Assembly (NCBI GenBank): GCA_007050885.1
Contig: SMYQ01000060.1
Coordinates: forward strand, 1 to 13,065
Reading direction: 5' to 3'
DNA from: Candidatus Bathyarchaeota archaeon
GTDB lineage: Archaea > Thermoproteota > Bathyarchaeia > 40CM-2-53-6 > RBG-13-38-9
DNA: 13,065 nt
The translations under genes were made by a program, and so were the position numbers. Position 1 is the stretch's first letter; each line of letters opens with the position of its first letter. Under the pieces are notes generated by a model. The model made no database searches, had not been told where the DNA came from, and worked only from the letters and a program-made list of their open reading frames with translations. Shown here piece after piece: positions 1 to 6,913 of this stretch.

Positions 1-1
1 A

Positions 2-190
2 GGCATTGCCGCCAATGATCCTCCTTCATTCTGGTATCCTTACGATTTTGATCTTCAACCTGGAATTGTTTTTGCGTTTGCACAAGCTCCCTCTCTAATT
101 TCTCAACATGAAAATGCAGGAATAAGATTCGAGGACACATATCTCGTTACTGATAAAACGATTGAGAAATTAACAACCTATAAAAACTAA
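2..190 (+). CDS. M24-family (aminopeptidase P / creatinase fold) protein, C-terminal fragment
   Basis: Only the last 62 codons are inside the window; the start lies before position 1 and the stop is TAA at 188-190. The visible segment matches the end of the pita-bread fold of M24 peptidases: an LQPGIVF strand like the usual L-x-PGMVF, then GIRFEDTYLVTD, equivalent to the G-[VI]-R-[IV]-ED-T-x-LVT block whose Glu binds metal. Two positions that normally carry metal or active-site residues look changed. The usual H-[DE]-x-P is NDPP here, and the Glu of the EPG motif is replaced within VFAFAQAP. By family knowledge this could be a dipeptidase or Xaa-Pro peptidase. The substitutions suggest instead a divergent or metal-independent relative, which is inference from a fragment. 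It converges on the EamA transporter gene. Confidence 0.7.
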   Translation, partial: GIAANDPPSFWYPYDFDLQPGIVFAFAQAPSLISQHENAGIRFEDTYLVTDKTIEKLTTYKN

Positions 191-222
191 CGACTATCAA
201 AAACTTTGTTTAAACTCAAATC

Positions 223-240
223 AACTTACTATCATAAGTT
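223..240. terminator. Small inverted repeat between convergent genes
   Basis: AACTTA at 223-228 and TAAGTT at 235-240 are perfect inverted arms separated by 6 bases. They lie in the 57-base gap between two convergent stop codons (190 and 248). The position fits a bidirectional transcription end, but the arms are short and AT-rich, so this is only a candidate. Confidence 0.3.
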
Positions 241-247
241 CATATAT

Positions 248-1102
248 TCAAAACAAGAAATATGTCCCAAAAGCAACCATAATTGACGACATGATGACTC
301 GCCATGTGATTTTTTCTTTCAAATAAAAACTAGACATAATCGCCGCCCATAAAGGCGATGATGAACTAAGAGGAGTCGCCCTTGCAACGCCGATAAGCTC
401 TATACTGAATAAGAATACAATTCCTCCAATTGTCATTCCTAAAATTCCTGATAGTAGCAATAGACTAAGATTTTCTTTATTAAGTCTTGACTCACTAGGC
501 CGCAATATAGAGATGATAAATAAGAAAATAAATAAAAGAGGAAAACGGATAGTATTTGCCTGAATAATATTTATAGTTCTCAAACCAAGAGCTACTAAAG
601 CGGTTCCTATTGACCAAGATATAGCAGCGGCAAATGCAATTAAGAACCCCTTAGTATTTGACTTTTCGAAAGCAACATTTCGCTCAAGAAAAATATTGAC
701 TATTCCAAAAAAGATTATAACTGCTCCAAAAACGTATCTCAAAAGAAAAGGCTCACCTAGAAATACTGTTGCTAACGCTATAGCGAAAAATGGGTAGGAA
801 TATCCGATCGTATAAGATCTGGAAACACCAATCAAACTAATACTTCTAAAGAGAAGAGTGTCACCTACGCCAAATCCAATTATTGCTGCAATAATAACAT
901 AAAGGGACCCATAGAAATCAAGATAAAATAGATTTTGGAATTCACCCATAAGAAAAGCAATAGGCAACATGGTTGCGGCTGAGAATAATGTTTTAAACGC
1001 ATTTGCACGGACAGGTCCAACATCTCTCAGAGTCTTTGCTGCAACAACCATCGAACCTGCCCAAAGTATTGCAGCTAATACTGCAAATGCCTCACCAAGC
1101 AT
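248..1102 (-). CDS. EamA-family (drug/metabolite transporter superfamily) permease
   Basis: An integral membrane protein of 284 residues, the normal size for the ten-helix EamA family, built of two repeated five-helix halves. The first half opens with AILWAGSMVVAAKTL and closes with a GEPFLLRYVFGAVIIFFG segment. The second half opens with AAAISWSIGTALVALG and closes with KEKITWRVIMSSIMVAFG; both are typical half-endings of this family. Known members move amino acids, nucleotides or other metabolites across the cytoplasmic membrane; the substrate cannot be read from sequence. I chose the ATG at 1102 rather than a TTG at 1129. A TATA-like element at 1141-1148 predicts transcription starting near 1119, inside the TTG-initiated extension, and GTGA (1108-1111) sits 5 bases ahead of the ATG. 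The gene follows the SDR gene on the same strand and may also be read from it. Confidence 0.9.
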   Translation of the reverse strand: MLGEAFAVLAAILWAGSMVVAAKTLRDVGPVRANAFKTLFSAATMLPIAFLMGEFQNLFYLDFYGSLYVIIAAIIGFGVGDTLLFRSISLIGVSRSYTIGYSYPFFAIALATVFLGEPFLLRYVFGAVIIFFGIVNIFLERNVAFEKSNTKGFLIAFAAAISWSIGTALVALGLRTINIIQANTIRFPLLFIFLFIISILRPSESRLNKENLSLLLLSGILGMTIGGIVFLFSIELIGVARATPLSSSSPLWAAIMSSFYLKEKITWRVIMSSIMVAFGTYFLF

Positions 1103-1140
1103 TTTTGTCACATGGAAAGTGTTTTTCAAAAAAATATTGC

Positions 1141-1148
1141 ATAAATAG
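1141..1148 (-). promoter_or_regulatory. TATA-like element of the EamA gene
   Basis: The minus strand reads CTATTTAT here, about 42 bases before the ATG at 1102 and only about 15 before the alternative TTG. The archaeal spacing of about 25 bases from TATA centre to transcription start places the start near 1119. This supports the ATG and suggests the gene can be transcribed independently of the SDR gene. Confidence 0.45.
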
Positions 1149-1164
1149 GATTCGTTTTACTTAT

Positions 1165-1917
1165 TCAATGAATTGTCCAGCCTCCATCAACTGGAATGAT
1201 TGCTCCAGTGATCATACTGGACTGATTTGTGGCTAGAAAACATACTGCATTTGCAACTTCTAAGGGAGTAGCTAATCGTTTTAACGGTATTTTATTCATT
1301 ACATAATTTTTGAACTCTTGATCGATTAACATCTCTTTTGTGAATGGCGTTTCAACAAATGTAGGTGCGACGGCATTTACTCTTACGCCGTATTTAGCCC
1401 ATTCAAATGCTAGAACTCTCGTCAGTTGATCTACTGCTCCTTTGCTGGAGCAATAAGCTGCACGTAAAGGCAGTGCAACTTTTCCAGCTTGAGAAGAGAT
1501 ATTTACAATTACTCCTTGCTTTCGTGGGATCATGGATTGTCGACCTACAGCTTGACAACAGAAAAATAATCCTTTCACATTGGTATCCATTATTGTATTC
1601 CAAGCGTCGATTGTGACATCCTCTGCTTTTTGTGGAATGTTAACTCCGGCACTATTTACAAGAATGTCTATTTCCCCACATTCTTTTCGAATTTTTTGTA
1701 TAGAATTAGAAAGCTCTTTTGTGTTCGTCACATCAACAGAGTACCATTTACATTTCCCTACTGATGTTGAGATCTCAGAAGAAGTCTCAGCAAGTTTCTT
1801 TTCATTTCGTCCCAAGAGGACTAATTCCGCTCCATTTTGAGCCATTTGTATCGCCGATATCTTACCAATGCCGCTTCCTGCACCGGTGACCAAAGCGATT
1901 TTTCCAGAGAGACTCAA
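1165..1917 (-). CDS. Short-chain dehydrogenase/reductase (SDR), classical FabG-like type
   Basis: An NAD(P)-dependent oxidoreductase of 250 residues, exactly classical SDR length. Visible motifs are TGAGSGIG (residues 11-18, Rossmann cofactor loop), DV at 62-63 (adenine-ring contact), NSAG at 88-91 (variant of NNAG), and the catalytic tetrad N113, S142, Y155, K159 (YCSSK). GR at 36-37 after the second beta strand favours NADP(H) over NAD(H). The C-terminal PVDGGW is the usual SDR ending. The substrate is unknown; FabG-like 3-oxoacyl reductases, sugar-acid dehydrogenases and many others share this pattern. The start is TTG, supported by a good Shine-Dalgarno GGTGAG (1925-1930 read on minus) 7 bases ahead. 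The EamA gene follows 62 bases downstream. Confidence 0.92.
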   Translation of the reverse strand: MSLSGKIALVTGAGSGIGKISAIQMAQNGAELVLLGRNEKKLAETSSEISTSVGKCKWYSVDVTNTKELSNSIQKIRKECGEIDILVNSAGVNIPQKAEDVTIDAWNTIMDTNVKGLFFCCQAVGRQSMIPRKQGVIVNISSQAGKVALPLRAAYCSSKGAVDQLTRVLAFEWAKYGVRVNAVAPTFVETPFTKEMLIDQEFKNYVMNKIPLKRLATPLEVANAVCFLATNQSSMITGAIIPVDGGWTIH

Positions 1918-1924
1918 TCAGATT

Positions 1925-1930
1925 CTCACC
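1925..1930 (-). promoter_or_regulatory. Ribosome binding site that supports the TTG start of the SDR gene
   Basis: The minus strand reads GGTGAG, a near-ideal match to the archaeal anti-Shine-Dalgarno, with 7 bases to the TTG at 1917. No ATG is available nearby in frame, so this site decides the start. Confidence 0.7.
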
Positions 1931-1970
1931 TATTCGTCACATCGAACATTGCACGATAAGAGCCTTACGA

Positions 1971-1996
1971 TTTAAGTTGATAATGAGAAGATTATC
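1971..1996 (-). promoter_or_regulatory. SDR gene promoter: TTTAAG TATA-like block plus GATAAT/ATTATC dyad
   Basis: On the plus strand TTTAAGTTGATAAT (1971-1984) runs into a perfect dyad, GATAAT at 1979-1984 and ATTATC at 1991-1996 with 6 bases between. Read on minus, the dyad lies immediately upstream of CTTAAA, about 55 bases before the SDR start. The same arrangement precedes the exporter operon at 5486-5509. The dyad covers the region where TFB would bind, so it could be a repressor or activator operator. That role is inference. Confidence 0.45.
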
Positions 1997-2140
1997 TATT
2001 CACAGTGTGCTGATGAAAAGTATATACTAAATCTAATACAGGACCCTATAATTTTACAATAATAATTTCGATTTCTACCATTTAGAATCTTTGGCGAAAT
2101 AACTCTTTAGCCGCATAATACTCTCAATAGGATTTTCTAG
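1997..2140. other. Intergenic space between exporter operon end and SDR promoter
   Basis: AT-rich sequence after the stop of permease B (minus-strand stop at 2141-2143). I see no credible short gene, RNA gene or strong hairpin. T-rich stretches on the minus strand could serve as an archaeal transcription end. Confidence 0.4.
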
Positions 2141-3256
2141 TTATATTGTTCGTTTTGAGAGTAGAGTTGCTATTGGGAGGAGGATCATCGTGCTTATCAA
2201 CAATATTGCTAGATTACCTGCTACACCTTCCAAACCCAGACCAAGATACATTATTCGCCTTAAAGCTTCAATGCCATAAGTCCAAGGGAGACTTCTAGAT
2301 ATTGCTCGACCAGCAGGAGCAAGTACTTCCGGTGCTGAAAATGCTCCTGCTAGCTGGAATAGCGGAAAGGTAATGGCAATTTCTAAAATTGTTAAAGTTG
2401 CAGAACTGCGAACTCTAGATGAAATCAGCAAACCAAAGGATAAGGTAAACATAGCGATTAATGATGTCGTTAAATAAATTAGTGCTATGTTTCCTTGAAT
2501 TACTAAACCATTCCAAACAAAGATGATGAGCATAAAAGTAGTCCGCAATGCGTTTATTATAAGAGTTGATACCATTTTTCCGCTATAGATAGAGAAAATA
2601 TTCATAGGAGTAAGTGCAAGTCTTGGAAACGTACCACGTTCACGCTCTCGAGTCATAGCATTGACTGCATCATCAAAGGCACCCAAAATGATGATCATTC
2701 CTAACTGTCCTGGCAGTATGAAATCTCCACTTGGTGGACGTCCCGAAATAGGTCTAGACACTATTTCAACGGAAGCGGTTTTCAAGTTATATTGTTCCGT
2801 AAGATCATCTATTAGTTCTTGTTTTTGTTCAGCAACCGCTCTAAGGATATTAGCGCTGGCTAAGATTTTTGTATTATCAGTTTGGACTACAACAAATGCT
2901 TCTTGTGCGTTGAGAAGTCTATTTCCAAATCCGGCAGGAATGACGATCGATCCTATTACCTCACCTGATTCAACGACTGCAATAGCTTTTTCTTCAGTTT
3001 GTACCAATTGAGCTATACGAACCAATTCAGTTGAAGATATTTTATCAATAAGAATCTTCGATTCTCCTGATCCATCCAAGTCTGCTATAACTATTGGCAC
3101 GATGTTCGGATTACCGAAGGCTGAGGAGATCACAATGAATATACTGATCAAGAGGATTGGAAACATTACCGTTAAGGCTAGAGATAATGGGTCTCTACTA
3201 AGCTGTTTCAGTTCTTTTTGGGTTACAACTATGGTATCACGAATAAGGCGATTCAT
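2141..3256 (-). CDS. ABC-2 type exporter permease B
   Basis: Membrane subunit (371 residues) of an ABC-2 exporter. The order is a short cytoplasmic start, helix 1 at about 25-47 (LTVMFPILLISIFIVISS), a large outside domain to about residue 180, then five further helices. The cytoplasmic motif RERERGTFPRLALTP, about residues 205-220, is the coupling segment that contacts the ATPase in this family (E-x-E-x-GT...L..SP). SLPWTYGIEALRR near the C-terminus is another typical segment. It is homologous in layout to permease A, so the two probably form a heterodimer. The ATG overlaps the TGA of permease A by 4 bases (ATGA), a sign of translational coupling. Last gene of the operon. The exported substrate is unknown; relatives export drugs, lipids, polysaccharides or peptides. 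Confidence 0.88.
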   Translation of the reverse strand: MNRLIRDTIVVTQKELKQLSRDPLSLALTVMFPILLISIFIVISSAFGNPNIVPIVIADLDGSGESKILIDKISSTELVRIAQLVQTEEKAIAVVESGEVIGSIVIPAGFGNRLLNAQEAFVVVQTDNTKILASANILRAVAEQKQELIDDLTEQYNLKTASVEIVSRPISGRPPSGDFILPGQLGMIIILGAFDDAVNAMTRERERGTFPRLALTPMNIFSIYSGKMVSTLIINALRTTFMLIIFVWNGLVIQGNIALIYLTTSLIAMFTLSFGLLISSRVRSSATLTILEIAITFPLFQLAGAFSAPEVLAPAGRAISRSLPWTYGIEALRRIMYLGLGLEGVAGNLAILLISTMILLPIATLLSKRTI

Positions 3257-4407
3257 TTTACGAGCCTCTCTCGTGATAATTTTAGTAGTAGATATGCGAT
3301 TCCATAGAATAACATGATGGAGATGAATATTATCTGCAATTGATATGTAAGGGTCAACAAGGGTTGACCTATTAGTATTGTTCGTTTTAGGATATCAATA
3401 CCGTAAGCCCATGGAAGAATCGTTGCTATTGTCTGTGATATACCTCTCAGTAGTTCTTTATCTATAAAAAAACCGCTGAAGGCAAATAGAAAAAGAATTA
3501 AAAAGAACTCTATGATAACGACAGCCCTTACGCCAACTCCGAATGATGAAACTAGAAAACCAAAGCCCATCGTTAGTATTGCAATAAAAAGTACACTTAA
3601 AACCAGTGACAAGAAGTTTGTTTGGATACTTGCTCCGTAAACATAAATCGCTAAACCTAGAACAATGAATGTGCGTATAATATTGAGACATACCACATAG
3701 AACGTTTTACCTATCATTATTGATCCTAAACTTACAGGACTAACTAACAAGTGTGCATAGGTTCCCGTTTCTCTTTCTCGCGACATACCACCAGCAATTT
3801 CATAAAATGTTGCGAATACTACCACCATAGTAAGTGTGATCGTCAAACCGACTGCAAAACCTGAAAAACTAGCCCCCTTCCTGACTATTTCCACCCCAAC
3901 GAATTCAATGTTACCTGTCTGTTTTATTCTTGGATTTGGATTGAAATTAGTTAGACTTGCCTCAACATTAGAAAGGATTGCATCATCAACACCAGGGGAC
4001 CCATCATCAACATGCACAATAATTATTCCTGTTTCATTATTCAATAATCTTTTTTGGAACCCCTCTGGCACAACAATCGCGCCATAGAGTCCACCTTTTC
4101 CCAAAGTTGCCAGAGCATCCTCTTCTCTATATCCTTGAATTAACATATTGAAATTCTCTGATCTTACTAGGGTCTCGTACAAGCGGCCTGAAGCTTCGGT
4201 AAGATCCTGATCTATGAAAGCGATAGGAATCTCAGCTGAGGCTGAATAAGTCTCTCCTTCTCCTCCTCTTCCTGCTCCTAGAGATGCTGTGAAAAAAAAT
4301 GGGATCACAACAAGTGAGATAAGAATTGCAGAACGGTTCCGCCTTAATATTCGAAATTCATTGAACATTACTGCAAAGACATTACTGAAATGCTTTAGCT
4401 GAGACAT
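3253..4407 (-). CDS. ABC-2 type exporter permease A
   Basis: Membrane subunit of 384 residues from the ATG at 4407; a TTG at 4413 would add two residues, and neither start has a strong ribosome site. Helix 1 (ILISLVVIPFFFTASLGAG) is followed by an outside domain of about 130 residues containing a PEGFQKRLLNN segment. The same kind of PAGFGNRLLNA segment occurs in permease B, which supports common descent. Then come five helices with the coupling motif RERETGTYAHLLVSP-x-SLGSIMIGK and the late ILPWAYGIDILKR. This matches the long-loop ABC-2 permease architecture. It follows the ATPase gene after a 55-base gap holding an 18-bp palindrome, and overlaps permease B by 4 bases. It acts in the cytoplasmic membrane as one half of the exporter channel. 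Confidence 0.88.
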   Translation of the reverse strand: MSQLKHFSNVFAVMFNEFRILRRNRSAILISLVVIPFFFTASLGAGRGGEGETYSASAEIPIAFIDQDLTEASGRLYETLVRSENFNMLIQGYREEDALATLGKGGLYGAIVVPEGFQKRLLNNETGIIIVHVDDGSPGVDDAILSNVEASLTNFNPNPRIKQTGNIEFVGVEIVRKGASFSGFAVGLTITLTMVVVFATFYEIAGGMSRERETGTYAHLLVSPVSLGSIMIGKTFYVVCLNIIRTFIVLGLAIYVYGASIQTNFLSLVLSVLFIAILTMGFGFLVSSFGVGVRAVVIIEFFLILFLFAFSGFFIDKELLRGISQTIATILPWAYGIDILKRTILIGQPLLTLTYQLQIIFISIMLFYGIAYLLLKLSRERLVK

Positions 4408-4434
4408 TGTCAATCGTTAACTCATAGAGTGACT

Positions 4435-4452
4435 AAATTTTACGTAAAATTT
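4435..4452. promoter_or_regulatory. 18-bp perfect palindrome inside the exporter operon
   Basis: AAATTTTACGTAAAATTT is fully self-complementary with no spacer. It sits in the gap between the ATPase stop (4463) and the permease A start (4407), about 28 bases before that start. It could be an operator or internal promoter site bound by a dimeric regulator; the AT-rich arms make it a weak RNA hairpin. The role is inferred; the palindrome itself is directly visible. Confidence 0.45.
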
Positions 4453-4462
4453 CATTAAATAA

Positions 4463-5443
4463 TCATTCTTTTTGGCGAGCTTTCTCCATGAATTGATCTA
4501 TTTCCTCTTCTCCACCTGTTAATGAGATAAATGCTTCTTCAAGTGTAGGTTCTTTTGTATTGATGGCGCTTATCCTTGCTCCTGCATCCAGAAGAATTTT
4601 TGTCACAGACTCTTCAATTTGTTTATCGCCTTCATCGATGCATGAGGCTTTAAGTATTGGATCATCATATGTGACTTTACATATATTGCCTACTTCTTCA
4701 ATTTTTTTCAGTGTACTAGGGTCCAAGTTAGGAGTCTCGATTTCGAGAACAGATTGCTCAGATACACTGCTCCTTAATTCTTTTGGCGTCCCTATCTGTA
4801 TCAATCTACCCTCAAAGATTATTCCAACTCGATCACAGATCATTTCGGGCTCCGTCATATAATGGGTGGTCCAAATAACAGTCACGCCTTCATCGCATAA
4901 TTTTCTTGTAAATTGCCTAAGTGCCAAAGCTGACTGGGGATCAAGACCAGTAGTCACTTCATCAAGAAAAAGAATTTTAGGACCATGAATTAGCGCCGCA
5001 ATTATCATGGCTTTTTTCATCCAACCTGATGAGAGCTCACCTACCAATCTCTTTGATTTTTCTTTAAAATTAAACATGTCCAATAGACTCTGCATCTTAT
5101 CCTCGGCGATACTTCTTGGCAAATCATATAGAGTGCTGAATAATTTCAGGTTCTCCTCGATCGTTAGATCTTTATATAGTGAAACGCCATCCGATACAAC
5201 ACCAATTCGCTTCCTGACTTCGGCTGCGTCTTTTCTAATATCATAGCCTGCAATTTCAGCAGTACCTTCCGAAGGTTCGAGTAATGTGCAAAGCATACGA
5301 ACAAGTGTTGTCTTCCCAGCACCGTTGGGTCCTAGTAATCCAAACAATTGTCCTTCAGGAATTTCTAGATGTATACCGTCTACGGCTGTGAAATTACCGA
5401 ATTTCTTAGTCAGTTCTTTCGTGACGATCGCAATTTCAGACAT
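4463..5443 (-). CDS. ABC-2 type exporter ATP-binding protein
   Basis: Cytoplasmic ATPase subunit (326 residues) powering the exporter with permeases A and B. Walker A is GPNGAGKTT at 38-46, the signature region is LSSGW at 137-141 in place of LSGGQ, Walker B is ILFLDE at 157-162, the D-loop is GLDP at 166-169, and the switch histidine is H194. At the Q-loop, where IGVVPQ is usual, the protein has IGVVSD (80-85), so the glutamine is replaced by Asp. Similar departures occur in DrrA-like archaeal ATPases and need not abolish function. The C-terminal 100 residues end in the TLEEAFISLTG segment typical of DrrA-like proteins. The start is ATG, and it is the first gene of a three-gene minus-strand operon. 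The divergent partner is the surface protein gene at 5621. Confidence 0.93.
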   Translation of the reverse strand: MSEIAIVTKELTKKFGNFTAVDGIHLEIPEGQLFGLLGPNGAGKTTLVRMLCTLLEPSEGTAEIAGYDIRKDAAEVRKRIGVVSDGVSLYKDLTIEENLKLFSTLYDLPRSIAEDKMQSLLDMFNFKEKSKRLVGELSSGWMKKAMIIAALIHGPKILFLDEVTTGLDPQSALALRQFTRKLCDEGVTVIWTTHYMTEPEMICDRVGIIFEGRLIQIGTPKELRSSVSEQSVLEIETPNLDPSTLKKIEEVGNICKVTYDDPILKASCIDEGDKQIEESVTKILLDAGARISAINTKEPTLEEAFISLTGGEEEIDQFMEKARQKE

Positions 5444-5485
5444 AGAATTTCACGACTTTAGAGCGTAGGCTCCTAGAACCGTCTG

Positions 5486-5509
5486 TTTAAGTCGATAATA
5501 ACTGTTATC
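5486..5509 (-). promoter_or_regulatory. Exporter operon promoter: TTTAAG TATA-like block plus GATAA/TTATC dyad
   Basis: The plus strand reads TTTAAGTCGATAAT (5486-5499) overlapping a dyad, GATAA (5494-5498) and TTATC (5505-5509). On minus the dyad lies just upstream of CTTAAA, about 46 bases before the ATPase ATG at 5443, which gives a leader of about 20 bases. It differs at only one base of 14 from the block before the SDR gene (1971-1984). Confidence 0.45.
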
Positions 5510-5572
5510 CAGAAAAGGGTAATCTGGGTTCAAAGCGTATAATATTTAGGTTTTGATTAGCAAGCAACAATT

Positions 5573-5580
5573 CTTATATC
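5573..5580 (+). promoter_or_regulatory. TATA-like element of the surface protein gene
   Basis: CTTATATC centred near 5576 would start transcription around 5601-5605, giving a leader of about 16-20 bases to the ATG at 5621. GGAT (5609-5612) lies 8 bases before that ATG and only 2 before the GTG at 5615, so the ATG is favoured. Confidence 0.5.
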
Positions 5581-5620
5581 ATTCTGATTCAATTTTTTTC
5601 CATCCTATGGATATGTGATA

Positions 5621-6865
5621 ATGTTGAAACATTACATTTTGATGTTGGTAATTTTAATTTTAACTATACCAATTGGAGCTTTAGGTTCAGATATCACTGT
5701 GGAAGCTATTGGAATGGGCGAAATCGTCGCCTCTTCCGTTTATTGGGGTACGAATCCCTCAGCACCATCGACAGCACAACCAGGCGATGTAAATGCTCCA
5801 CTCTCAATAGTCTTATCAAATATTGGTGACGATTTGGCCCGTAATATTAATGCAACACTGTTCATAGGACCTCCACTTTCTTATACTTACTATAGAGATG
5901 GTAAAGAGTATTCAGCAATAGCGATTTCAAAAATGGCTGGAGATATGGAAGCTAGATCTAGTTTTACTCTTACCTATACTGTTGACGTTGATCCACTTGC
6001 TAGTGAAGGAATCTACCGTTATGACCTTAGGATATCATATAGGTCAGCCAGGGAATTGCAGCAAGTAGAAAAAACAATTATCATCGATGTTCCAATATGG
6101 ATAGGAGATCTTCGTATACAGAACGTCGTTACATCTCCAACAAAACTCTATCCCGCCAACAAACAGGTTGAAATCAAAGTCCAGATCGTTAATTCTGGTC
6201 AGGCTTCAGCCAAGGACCTCCAATTAAGATTAGATCTGAAAGAACCATTTAGACCATCATCAAGTGATTCAGATAGACATTATGTAGGATCCTTACCACC
6301 TGGACAGGTATCGGAGTCGGGATTCATAGTGGATATTGATGATGACGCAAAATTTGGTAAATATGCCCTAGTGATGGCGATAGATAGTGAAAATGGCCTC
6401 ATACCGATTGATGAGGTTCAAATATATCTTAACGAGAAAGTTAAATTTGATATCGTGAGTTTAACACCTACAACATTGTCACCTGGTGATTCTGGTAGAG
6501 TGATTAGAGTTGAATTAAGAAATACGGGTGCTGTCAAAGCAGAATCAGTTAGAGTACAACTTAGGGTAGGTAACTTTTTTTCTGGAACATTGACTGACTT
6601 TCTTGGTACAATTCTTGCTGGAGAGACTAAAGTAGCGTTTTTCACCATTGATGTCGACTCTGATACGCCTGAGAGAGAGTATAATTTTGATCTAAGAACT
6701 GATTGGACCCAAGATGATAACTCGTTAGATGATACGCTTCGATTGTCGTTTGATGTTAAGCCCGCTGAAGCTTCATTAACTCCTATTTTCTTTGGGGTAG
6801 CAATAATAGGTGCCATAGCTTATTATTTTATTCGAAAGCGTAAATCGAAAAAAGTTAAACCTTAG
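5621..6865 (+). CDS. Secreted, membrane-anchored protein with three Ig-like (COG1361/CARDB-like) domains
   Basis: A 414-residue surface protein. It has an N-terminal signal peptide (LKHYILMLVILILTIPIGALG), an outside region, one C-terminal helix (TPIFFGVAIIGAIAYYF) and a basic cytoplasmic tail, RKRKSKKVKP. The outside region holds three similar beta-sandwich units of about 110-130 residues, each opening with a P-x-x-L/A-x-PGD-like stretch followed by an N-x-G core. The cores are VLSNIGDDLARNINATL, VQIVNSGQASAKDLQLRLDL and VELRNTGAVKAESVRVQLRV. This pattern is known from archaeal S-layer-associated COG1361 and CARDB domains, used as adhesive or structural modules. It is divergent from the exporter operon and 48 bases before the giant surface protein gene, so it may be the exporter's outside partner or a scaffold (inference). 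A GTG at 5615 is an alternative start. Confidence 0.8.
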   Translation: MLKHYILMLVILILTIPIGALGSDITVEAIGMGEIVASSVYWGTNPSAPSTAQPGDVNAPLSIVLSNIGDDLARNINATLFIGPPLSYTYYRDGKEYSAIAISKMAGDMEARSSFTLTYTVDVDPLASEGIYRYDLRISYRSARELQQVEKTIIIDVPIWIGDLRIQNVVTSPTKLYPANKQVEIKVQIVNSGQASAKDLQLRLDLKEPFRPSSSDSDRHYVGSLPPGQVSESGFIVDIDDDAKFGKYALVMAIDSENGLIPIDEVQIYLNEKVKFDIVSLTPTTLSPGDSGRVIRVELRNTGAVKAESVRVQLRVGNFFSGTLTDFLGTILAGETKVAFFTIDVDSDTPEREYNFDLRTDWTQDDNSLDDTLRLSFDVKPAEASLTPIFFGVAIIGAIAYYFIRKRKSKKVKP

Positions 6866-6899
6866 AAAAAAATTAAAACCAAATGATGTTAATTTGATC

Positions 6900-6903
6900 G
6901 GAG
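6900..6903 (+). promoter_or_regulatory. Ribosome binding site of the giant surface protein gene
   Basis: GGAG lies 10 bases before the ATG at 6914. An out-of-frame ATG at 6907 sits only 3 bases after it and opens just a short frame, so 6914 is the better start. The 48-base gap to the preceding gene has no clear TATA element, suggesting co-transcription. Confidence 0.4.
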
Positions 6904-6913
6904 CAAATGTTGA

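Noticed and set aside
1103..1129. TTG-initiated N-terminal extension of the EamA transporter
   Set aside because: The TATA element at 1141-1148 would start transcription inside the extension, and a GTGA ribosome site sits before the ATG at 1102.
1003..1236. Plus-strand frame of 77 codons opposite the transporter start and SDR end
   Set aside because: It overlaps two well-supported minus-strand genes, has no recognisable motif and no promoter or ribosome site.
2661..3011. Plus-strand frame of 116 codons inside permease B
   Set aside because: Antisense shadow of a conserved permease; its composition simply mirrors the reverse strand.
6418..6816. Minus-strand frame of 132 codons opposite the three-domain surface protein
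   Set aside because: The plus-strand protein shows clear repeated domains here; the reverse frame has no motif.
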